From: Segatella copri
GTDB taxonomy: Bacteria > Bacteroidota > Bacteroidia > Bacteroidales > Bacteroidaceae
NCBI RefSeq assembly: GCF_015074785.1
Contig: NZ_CP042464.1
Span: 1 to 64,000 of the forward strand
Direction of reading: 5' to 3'
DNA length: 64,000 nucleotides
Positions within the stretch are counted from its first letter, which is position 1. Each line of letters begins with the position of its first letter. Of the stretch, positions 56,862 to 64,000 are shown piece after piece. The translations under genes and the position numbers were made by a program. A model generated the notes under the pieces. It was not told the origin of the DNA, did not search any database, and worked only from the letters and a program-made list of their open reading frames with translations.

Positions 56862-56936
56862 CACTTGACCCCCTGAAATAAGGGGTCAAGTGTTGATTGT
56901 GATACCCATACGTTGTGAAACACGACGTATGGGTAT
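56862..56936. terminator. Two adjacent strong hairpins downstream of the GH94 gene
   Basis: Hairpin 1: CACTTGACCCC / GGGGTCAAGTG (56862-56892). Hairpin 2: ATACCCATACGTTGTG / CACGACGTATGGGTAT with a 3-base loop (56902-56936). They lie 3' of the minus-strand GH94 gene and may terminate it, although T-runs are weak. Confidence 0.55.
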
Positions 56937-56995
56937 GAAAAGGAGTTTCGTTACATTGAACTTTCAAATCGTAACTTGATGAGATTTGGCTGATT

Positions 56996-59491
56996 TTACA
57001 TCTCAACCACTACTTCATGCTTGCCTTCAGCGCAAGGAATGATGGTGCCTGAGATAGGAGTGCCATCCACTGTAATCTGCTTCACGCCCTTCTGGTTTCC
57101 GCTAGGATTCTTTACTGTGATATGGTATTCGCCACCACGGAACTTGCGGGTTACCTCATACTCCTTAGCGGTGCTTGGGAGACAAGGATCGATGAGCAAA
57201 CCTTCATAATCTGGCTTGATGCCGAGGATGAATTCTGATACTGTATACCACATCCATGCCGCTGTACCGGTGAGCCAGGAGTTCTTTCCTTCGCCCGGTT
57301 TGGCTGCATCCTTACCGGCTACCATCTGGCAGTTTACGTAAGGTTCTACCTTGTGAAGTGTCTGATATTTTTCCTCTACATAGCTAGGCAGAATCTTGGT
57401 ATAATGGCTCCAGGCATCGTTGCCTCGACCGGCTACCGTCTCTCCGATGATGACCCAAGGATTGTTGTGGCAGAAGATACCGGCGTTCTCCTTGTAGCCT
57501 TCAGGATAAGAAGAAATCTCACCCATTTCTACATGATAGGTGGTGTAAGCAGGGTTGTTCAGTACCAGTCCGTGCTCGCATTCCAGTCGTTTCTTGCTGC
57601 TATCCAGTGCTTTATCGCAGAGTCCTTCTTCCAGACCGATACCAGCCATCGTACACCAGCCCTGGCTCTCGATGAAGATTTTGCCTTCCTCGTTCTCATC
57701 ACTACCAATCTTGTTGCCGAAGAAATCGTAAGCGCGGAGGAACCATTCTCCGTCCCATCCATGCTGCTTCACAGCCTCGCTCATCTCATCTACAGCCTGC
57801 TGCATGCGCTCGGCTTCTGTCAAATAATCTTCCTCTGCAAGACCGGCTATTTCGCCTTCCTTGCTTTCCAAAGCTTCCTTGGCAAGCTGCTTGCAAAGAG
57901 CCACATAATCCTTGCCGGTAACCACGAACAGACCGGCTATCATCAGACTCTCTGCCTTGCTTCCTTCGCCCTTGTTTTCGGTGGTCTGGAAACTCTCGTT
58001 AGGGTCCCAGGAGAAGCAGTTCAGGTTCAGACAGTCGTTCCAGTCGGCTCTTCCGATGAGCGGCAACTTGTGTGGACCCAGGTTGTTGATAACATGGTTC
58101 ATCGAAATCTTGAGGTGCTCGAAGAGGCTTACTTCTGTGCCCGGTTGGTTATCGAAAGGCACCTGCTCAGCGAGGATAGAGAAGTCGCCCGTCTCCTTAA
58201 TATAGGCTACGGTACCGAAGATGAGCCAGCATGGGTCGTCGTTGAAACCGCCGCCGATATCGTTGTTGCCGCGCTTGGTGAGTGGCTGGTACTGGTGATA
58301 GCAGCCGCCGTCAGGGAACTGGGTGCTGGCGATATCGATGATGCGCTGGCGGGCACGGGTAGGTATCTGATGAACAAAGCCTACGAGGTCCTGGTTGGAA
58401 TCGCGGAAGCCCATGCCTCGACCGATGCCGCTCTCGAAGAAACTTGCCGAACGCGACATACAGAAGGTGATCATGCACTGATACTGGTTCCAGATGTTCA
58501 CCATGCGGTCTAACTTGTCGTTGCCGCTCTTCACGGTGAAGATGTTCAGCAGGTTATCCCAGTACTGGTTGAGTTCTGCGAAGGCAGCATCCACCTTTTC
58601 GGTGGTATCAAACTTGGCGATAAGCTGATGCGCCTTCTCCTTGTTGATAACCTTCTTGGCGCTGAACTTCTTGTCCTGCTCGTTCTCCACATAGCCCAGC
58701 AGGAAGATGAGGTCGCGGCTCTCGCCTGGCTGCAGGGTAACCTCGATATAATGAGATGCGATAGGGCTCCAGCCGTGGGCAAAGCTGTTGCGTGGCTTGC
58801 CTTCCATCACAGCCTCAGGCTCGGCAAACTCGTTGTAGAGTCCGATGAAGCTCTCGCGGTCGGTATCATATCCCTGAATCTCTGTATTCACGGTGTAGAA
58901 AGCATAGTGGTTGCGGCGCTCACGATATTCGGTCTTGTGATAGATGGTAGAGCCTTCTACCTCTACTTCGCCCGTAGAGAAGTTGCGCTGGAAGTTCTCC
59001 ATGTCGGTAGCAGCATTCCAGAGGCACCACTCTGCAAAGGAGAACACCTTGAGGGTCTTCACCTCCTCAGTCTGGTTCTTCAGCGTCATCTTCTGCACCT
59101 CAGCCCATGTATGGAGGGGTACGAAGAAGAGCACACTCGCCTCCACGCCGTTCTTGCTGCCCGTGATGCGGGTATAGTTCATGCCGTGGCGGCACTCGTA
59201 GCTGTCGAGCGGTGTCTTGCAAGGTTTCCATCCCGGGTTCCATACGGTATCGCCATCTTTGATATAGAAATAGCGACCGCCGTTATCCATCGGCACTCCG
59301 TTGTAACGGTAACGTGTGATGCGGCGGAACTTGGCATCCTTGTAGAACGAATAACCACCTGCTGTGTTGGATATGAGCGAGAAGAAATCCTCGTTACCCA
59401 AATAATTGATCCAAGGCCATGGGGTCTTTGGGTCAGTAATCACGTATTCGCGATTGGCGTCATCAAAATGACCATATTTTTTTTCTGCCAT
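56996..59491 (-). CDS. GH94 family cellobiose/cellodextrin phosphorylase
   Basis: An 831-aa cytoplasmic enzyme without a signal peptide. It starts [20 protein letters not shown] and carries GH94 features throughout: [51 protein letters not shown] (about 385-400), the catalytic Asp in [11 protein letters not shown] (about 484) and [25 protein letters not shown]. It phosphorolyses beta-1,4-linked glucose disaccharides or oligomers to glucose-1-phosphate. It could process products of the beta-glucan PULs in this window. The frame is open to a TTG at 59539 that overlaps the -7 box TATCTTTG, so the ATG at 59491 is used. Confidence 0.93.
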   Translation of the reverse strand: MAEKKYGHFDDANREYVITDPKTPWPWINYLGNEDFFSLISNTAGGYSFYKDAKFRRITRYRYNGVPMDNGGRYFYIKDGDTVWNPGWKPCKTPLDSYECRHGMNYTRITGSKNGVEASVLFFVPLHTWAEVQKMTLKNQTEEVKTLKVFSFAEWCLWNAATDMENFQRNFSTGEVEVEGSTIYHKTEYRERRNHYAFYTVNTEIQGYDTDRESFIGLYNEFAEPEAVMEGKPRNSFAHGWSPIASHYIEVTLQPGESRDLIFLLGYVENEQDKKFSAKKVINKEKAHQLIAKFDTTEKVDAAFAELNQYWDNLLNIFTVKSGNDKLDRMVNIWNQYQCMITFCMSRSASFFESGIGRGMGFRDSNQDLVGFVHQIPTRARQRIIDIASTQFPDGGCYHQYQPLTKRGNNDIGGGFNDDPCWLIFGTVAYIKETGDFSILAEQVPFDNQPGTEVSLFEHLKISMNHVINNLGPHKLPLIGRADWNDCLNLNCFSWDPNESFQTTENKGEGSKAESLMIAGLFVVTGKDYVALCKQLAKEALESKEGEIAGLAEEDYLTEAERMQQAVDEMSEAVKQHGWDGEWFLRAYDFFGNKIGSDENEEGKIFIESQGWCTMAGIGLEEGLCDKALDSSKKRLECEHGLVLNNPAYTTYHVEMGEISSYPEGYKENAGIFCHNNPWVIIGETVAGRGNDAWSHYTKILPSYVEEKYQTLHKVEPYVNCQMVAGKDAAKPGEGKNSWLTGTAAWMWYTVSEFILGIKPDYEGLLIDPCLPSTAKEYEVTRKFRGGEYHITVKNPSGNQKGVKQITVDGTPISGTIIPCAEGKHEVVVEM

Positions 59492-59536
59492 TGTTTTTTT
59501 AATGTTTATTTCTAGGTAAAATATATTATTTTGGTG

Positions 59537-59595
59537 CAAAGATAGTAAAAAGTTTCAGTTTCGGGGTTAGAAAACAGTTTTTTTTTGTATTTTTG
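59537..59595. promoter_or_regulatory. Divergent promoters of the GH94 and alpha-2-macroglobulin-like genes
   Basis: Minus-strand TATCTTTG (59537-59544) for GH94 and plus-strand TATTTTTG (59588-59595) for the downstream gene. Confidence 0.7.
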
Positions 59596-59650
59596 CAATG
59601 AAAAGTTTGATGATTGTCATCATTCCATTAACATTTTATACTGTTGGCTT

Positions 59651-62600
59651 ATGAAAAGAAACATTTTATCACTTCTGGTAGCCCTCTTTGCAACCTTGCA
59701 GGTAGCGGCTCAGACATACGACAACTTGTGGAAGCAAGCTGAAATCAATGCTCAGAAGGACCAGCCTAAGAGCGAAATCGCGGTGATGAAGAAAATCATC
59801 GCCAAGGCTTCGGCTGCCAAGGATTATGGCCAGTTGCTGGCGGCTGAGATGCGGCAGGCGATACTCTGGAGAGAGATTTCGCCCGACTCGCTGACGCCCC
59901 ATGTGAAGCGGATGGAAGCCGAGGTGCTGAAGGTGAAGGACCCGGCGTTGAAGGCCGTGAGATATGCTGTGCTGGGCAAGGTGTATCGTGATAGTCCTTA
60001 CGGGATAGAGGTGGATGAGGTTGCCTTGGACCCAAGTGATGATGTTTCTTTGGATCAAAGTGCTTCTTCTTCTCTGAGCCAGCGGGATGTGAACGAAAAG
60101 AAAAGCCAGGAGTTCTTCAAGAAAGCCCTGGAGCAGCCTGAACTCCTTGCCAAGCATACTTCCACTGAGTATGTTCCATTGACGCTGAAGGGCGTGGATG
60201 GCAGTTCCTTTAACAACGATCTGCTGCATCTCATCGGATTCGAGGCAGACAGCAAGGAGGCGTATCATCTGCTGTACACCTATTATAATAAGGTGGGAAA
60301 TAGGGGTGCGGCTTGTCTCTGTGCCTATAAGCTCATCGAGAAATACCGCCAGGACGACGTGAGAGAGGTGAAGAAATCGAAGTATCTGCAGACCATCGAC
60401 TCGCTCATCCAGGTTTATCAGGATATTCCGGAGGCAGGCGAACTTGCCGTGGAGCATTTTCGCTTCATGGAAGGGGCTACCGATGCCAAACCGCAGGATA
60501 AGCTCAACTATATCAACTATGCGCTGAGCCGTTGGGGGGGATGGTCGAGAATGAACGAATTGAGAAATGCGCAGAAGCGACTCACCGAACCGATGTTCCG
60601 GGTGAAGGATATGCCATTGGTGCTTCGTCCTTCAGAAAGGAAGTGGGTGCATCTGAACGTGCGCAATCTCCAGAACCTGAAGGTTAGCATTTCCCGCCTC
60701 AACATCACGGCAGATAATGAGTATGATGTTCAGAATGAGGCTACCTATAAGATGCTTCTGAAAAAGACTACGAAGCTGCATCAGAAGGATTTCAGCAGGA
60801 ACTACTATGGTCGTCCGAATTACGAAGAGGTGAAGGATTCCATCGAAATCGGTGGCAATCTGCCGCTGGGTGCCTATCTGATGGAGGTGACTTCGGATAA
60901 TTCAGGCATCGCTCCGCAGCGACAGCTCTTCTATGTGAGCAATCTGGCGGTGATGATCCAGCAGTTGCCGGATGATAAGCATCGCTATGTGGTGGTGAAT
61001 GCTACAGACGGACAGCCTATCGCCGGGGCGAAGATAGAACTCTATAACCAGCGGTATGATTTCAAGACGAAGAAGGACAAGCGAATAGTTCATGCCCGCT
61101 TGACAACCGATGAGAACGGTGAGGCTTACTTCAAGAATGTGGATGGAGAGGTATTGGTTTCTACCAACAATGACAAGTTTACGCCAGCCAAGTACATCTA
61201 TCTCAGCCGTACCCGCTATTATGAAAAGAAAGATGATGAGACGAAATATCAGTTGTTTACCGATCGTGCCATCTATCGTCCGGGGCAGAAGGTACATGCC
61301 ACAGCCATTTCCTACACTGTCAAGAAGGGGTTGGATGCCAGCGTGCCAGGAAAGAGTATGGAACTGAAGTTTGTCCTGAGTGATGCCAACTGGAAACAGG
61401 TGGCAGAACAGAAGGTTACGACCGATGAATATGGTACGGCTTCGGTAGATTTCGAACTCCCGAAGGAGGGAAAGACAGGACAGTATTCCATCTCCGTGAA
61501 TGGTACAGCAAGCGAATATTTCAGAGTTGAGGAATACAAGCGTCCAACCTTCGAGATTACCTTCCCGAAGGTGAACGAGAAATATACCTGGGGCGACACC
61601 GTGGTGGTGAAAGCTTCAGCCAAGACCTATGCCGGAGTGCCGGTGCAGGGTGCCAAGGTGGAGTATCAGGTGACTCGCAGAAACCAACTCTGGTGGTGGG
61701 GCGCAGGATCTGCCGGACAGTTGGTGAAGACTGACAGTTGCGTGACACGAGAGGACGGAACCTTCGATGTAGAGATTCCGCTGGAGGCTTCCTTGTCAGA
61801 AAAAGACGAGGCTGATATGAGCGATTTCATGCGCATCGCCCGTTTCTTCAACTTCGAGGTCTCAGCCATCGTTACCGACATTAGCGGTGAGAGCCACGAG
61901 GGTGTAATGAGTCTGCCTCTGGGCACCAAACCAACCATCCTCACGGTGAATCTTCCTAAGCGTATCGAGGCAGACAGTCTGAAGACGGTGACCTTTGCTT
62001 ACCGCAATGCCAGTGGAATGCCGATTTCGAGCAGGTTGAAATATCGCATTGATGAAGGCGAATGGAAGGATGCCGAGGCGAATGCACCGGTTTCTATCAA
62101 GGAATATGCTTCTTCCTCTGCCTCTTCTTCCCTCGTTTGGAAATCTGGCGTTCATCAGCTGGAGGCAATCTGCGGACAGGATACCCTGCAGCAGAAGTTC
62201 ACGCTCTTCAGCATGAAGGATACCCATCCGGTGGAGCCAACTACCGAATGGTATTATCAGACGGCGAAGACTTTCCCTCGTGATGGCAAGCCGGTCTATA
62301 TCCAGGTGGGCTCTTCGGAGAACGGAGCGCACATCGTATATTCCATCATCGCCGGCAACAAACTGCTGGAGAAAGGTGCCTGGGAGTTGGGCGACAGTAT
62401 CGTGACTCTGCCTTTCACCTACAAGGAGGAATATGCGTCGGGCATCGTACTGAACTATAGTTTCGTGAAGCAAGGCAAGTGCTATACCCGAATGATGAGC
62501 ATCGCCCGTCCTTTGCCTGAGAAGAAACTGAACATCGCCTGGAAGACCTTCCGCAACCGTCTGACCCCTGGACAGAAGGAGGAGTGGACGCTGAAGATTA

Positions 62601-64000
62601 CCACCCCTGACGGCAAGCCAGCCAAGGCGCAGCTGATGAGCGTACTCTATGACAAGTCGCTCGACCAGATAGCCCCGCATTCCTGGAATCTCTCCCTGGG
62701 CTTCTATCAGAGTTTGCCAAACTGCTACTGGAAGCACAACCTCACTTTCCGTTCATTTTGCTTGAATGGCGTTTATCCTACCAAGTATTATGACGAGAAG
62801 CAACTGGATGTAGATAAGTTTGATGGCAAATTCTTTAGCTATTATGCTTATATGCAAGCGGTGGAACTGAGCAAGTTGGAACGTTCTTCTGGCGGAACCG
62901 TTGAGTCTGTTCGTATACAGAAAGACGAGCTGGTTCAGGAAGAACCGAAAGTCATCAGGATTCGCGGCTCTAAAATGACCCGTGTCGGAGCGGCTGCTCC
63001 ATCTGCCAACAAGGTTTTTGATGTAGTAGAGGAGATGCCGCAGTTTGCCGGCGGTTCTGGCTCAGATGCAGGACAATTCCTCGACAAGGTGCAGGTGCGT
63101 GAGAATATGAACGAGACCGCCTTCTTCTATCCTGCCTTGGAGAGCGACAACAATGGCAACGTAGCCATCAGGTTTACCCTGCCGGAGAGCGTGACTACCT
63201 GGAAGTTCATGGGCTTGGCTCATGACAAGGAGATGAGAAACGGTTTGCTGGTGGATGAGGCTGTGGCTCAGAAGACCGTGATGGTGCAGCCTAACATGCC
63301 TCGCTTCCTGCGTGAGGGCGATAAGGCAACTATCGTGGTGAAACTCTTCAATACTTCTGACAAGAAGGTGAGCGGCAACACCCGTATGCAGATTCTCGAC
63401 CCGGAGACCAACAAGGTGGTTTGGCAGAAGACGCAGAACTACAGTATCGATGCCGAGGGCTCTGCTACCATCTCCTTTGATGTCCAGGGACTGAAAGAAG
63501 GTGTATATATTAATAAGGTGGTGGCTGCCGGTAATGGCTACAGCGATGGTGAACAGCACTATCTGCCGGTTTTGAGCAACCGTGAACTCGTGGTGAACAC
63601 CCTGCCTATCACCCTGCATCAGAAGGGTGAGCAGAACTTCGACCTGAGCAAACTCTTCCTGAACAAGGAGGGCAAGCAGGCGAAGGGCGCTGAAGAGGCA
63701 AAGGTAACCATCGAGTACACCAATAACCCAAGTTGGCTGATGGTGAAGGCGCTGCCTGCCATCAGCAATCCGGATGAGGAGAACGCCATCTCGCTGATGT
63801 CTGCCATCTATGCCAATACCATCACCACCCATATCCAGAAGACTCTCTCTTTGGATAATCATTCTCAGAAGAATCTCTCTCAGGAGAGCAACCGTCTGCA
63901 GAATCAGGTGGAGAAGCTGAAGAAGTTGCAGAACCCTAACGGTTCCTTCTCCTGGTGGAAGGGCATGAAGGGCAGCCGGTATATGACAACGTCGGTAGCC
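59651..64000 (+). CDS. Alpha-2-macroglobulin-like protein (3' end outside window)
   Basis: About 1450 residues are visible and the frame is still open at the window edge. It has a signal peptide (LVALFATLQVAAQ). A helical N-terminal part (25-260) leads into macroglobulin-type beta domains. One (about 470-530) contains VVNATDGQPIAGAKIELYN. The MG2-type motif YQLFTDRAIYRPGQKVHATAISY lies near 533. The A2M core VTTWKFMGLAHDKEMRNG lies near 1190, followed by MVQPNMPRFLREGDKATIVV. Bacterial A2M-like proteins trap proteases in the periplasm or on the surface. Whether a CxEQ thioester is present cannot be seen, because the C-terminal domains lie beyond the window. An insert with MPQFAGGSG resembles linkers of Bacteroidota TonB-type proteins. 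Confidence 0.9.
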   Translation, partial: MKRNILSLLVALFATLQVAAQTYDNLWKQAEINAQKDQPKSEIAVMKKIIAKASAAKDYGQLLAAEMRQAILWREISPDSLTPHVKRMEAEVLKVKDPALKAVRYAVLGKVYRDSPYGIEVDEVALDPSDDVSLDQSASSSLSQRDVNEKKSQEFFKKALEQPELLAKHTSTEYVPLTLKGVDGSSFNNDLLHLIGFEADSKEAYHLLYTYYNKVGNRGAACLCAYKLIEKYRQDDVREVKKSKYLQTIDSLIQVYQDIPEAGELAVEHFRFMEGATDAKPQDKLNYINYALSRWGGWSRMNELRNAQKRLTEPMFRVKDMPLVLRPSERKWVHLNVRNLQNLKVSISRLNITADNEYDVQNEATYKMLLKKTTKLHQKDFSRNYYGRPNYEEVKDSIEIGGNLPLGAYLMEVTSDNSGIAPQRQLFYVSNLAVMIQQLPDDKHRYVVVNATDGQPIAGAKIELYNQRYDFKTKKDKRIVHARLTTDENGEAYFKNVDGEVLVSTNNDKFTPAKYIYLSRTRYYEKKDDETKYQLFTDRAIYRPGQKVHATAISYTVKKGLDASVPGKSMELKFVLSDANWKQVAEQKVTTDEYGTASVDFELPKEGKTGQYSISVNGTASEYFRVEEYKRPTFEITFPKVNEKYTWGDTVVVKASAKTYAGVPVQGAKVEYQVTRRNQLWWWGAGSAGQLVKTDSCVTREDGTFDVEIPLEASLSEKDEADMSDFMRIARFFNFEVSAIVTDISGESHEGVMSLPLGTKPTILTVNLPKRIEADSLKTVTFAYRNASGMPISSRLKYRIDEGEWKDAEANAPVSIKEYASSSASSSLVWKSGVHQLEAICGQDTLQQKFTLFSMKDTHPVEPTTEWYYQTAKTFPRDGKPVYIQVGSSENGAHIVYSIIAGNKLLEKGAWELGDSIVTLPFTYKEEYASGIVLNYSFVKQGKCYTRMMSIARPLPEKKLNIAWKTFRNRLTPGQKEEWTLKITTPDGKPAKAQLMSVLYDKSLDQIAPHSWNLSLGFYQSLPNCYWKHNLTFRSFCLNGVYPTKYYDEKQLDVDKFDGKFFSYYAYMQAVELSKLERSSGGTVESVRIQKDELVQEEPKVIRIRGSKMTRVGAAAPSANKVFDVVEEMPQFAGGSGSDAGQFLDKVQVRENMNETAFFYPALESDNNGNVAIRFTLPESVTTWKFMGLAHDKEMRNGLLVDEAVAQKTVMVQPNMPRFLREGDKATIVVKLFNTSDKKVSGNTRMQILDPETNKVVWQKTQNYSIDAEGSATISFDVQGLKEGVYINKVVAAGNGYSDGEQHYLPVLSNRELVVNTLPITLHQKGEQNFDLSKLFLNKEGKQAKGAEEAKVTIEYTNNPSWLMVKALPAISNPDEENAISLMSAIYANTITTHIQKTLSLDNHSQKNLSQESNRLQNQVEKLKKLQNPNGSFSWWKGMKGSRYMTTSVA

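Noticed and set aside
57353..58513. Long open frame (386 codons) on the plus strand opposite the GH94 gene
   Set aside because: It lies entirely antisense to a well-matched GH94 gene, has no family resemblance and no promoter, and follows from codon bias on the other strand.

Overview
The window looks like a chromosomal segment of a Prevotella/Segatella-type gut Bacteroidota. The evidence is two SusC/SusD polysaccharide-utilisation loci (PULs), a hybrid two-component regulator, A-rich start regions, BspA-type leucine-rich surface proteins, and many promoters of the Bacteroidota form (-33 TTTG, -7 TAnnTTTG). I see no tRNA, rRNA or CRISPR array.

Layout. 0-6.2 kb: dnaA; a thiamine-uptake pair (TonB-dependent receptor and PnuC-family permease) behind a TPP riboswitch; and a divergent orphan SusD-like lipoprotein. 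6.2-17 kb: an accessory region. It holds a membrane-bound AraC-type regulator, a small membrane protein, a large BspA-like surface protein whose start region carries a G8 tract, and a short 'KKxYxKP' peptide. A second, decayed copy of this cassette follows. Interleaved are three small overlapping two-gene modules: PIN-type toxin-antitoxin, GNAT-type toxin-antitoxin, and an unrecognised 47-aa peptide plus a DUF6169-like protein that is bracketed by about 150-bp direct repeats. 17.2-28.3 kb: PUL 1 (SusC, SusD, GH30, surface glycan-binding lipoprotein, DUF6377-type regulator), probably for a beta-glucan. Its susC is split by an IS1380-family element. 28.3-33.9 kb: M18 aminopeptidase and a hybrid two-component regulator. 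34.0-39.6 kb: three IS1380-family copies, two of which form a composite transposon around a broken gene. 39.6-49.3 kb: PUL 2 (GH5, SusC, SusD, glycan-binding lipoprotein, GH3), also beta-glucan type. 49.4-64 kb: rmuC, uxuB-uxuA (hexuronate catabolism), an AAA ATPase, a small lipoprotein, a repeat-rich 0.9-kb gap, a GH94 cellobiose/cellodextrin phosphorylase and the start of an alpha-2-macroglobulin-like gene.

How the genes fit together. In PUL 2, surface GH5 would cut a beta-glucan, SusC/SusD would import oligosaccharides and GH3 would release glucose. The GH94 phosphorylase further along could phosphorolyse imported cello-oligosaccharides in the cytoplasm. The hybrid regulator at 29.8-33.9 kb is placed to activate PUL 2, but its likely target promoter (about 34.0 kb) is now 5.5 kb from the first PUL gene because of two overlapping insertions at the same ATAAAC site. 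Target duplications reconstruct both events exactly. One IS has a promoter-like element pointing into PUL 2, so the locus may be silenced or rewired. The other points of interest are the G8 tract in the BspA-like gene, the duplicated surface-protein cassette with its small peptides, and the repeat-flanked two-gene module at 16 kb.
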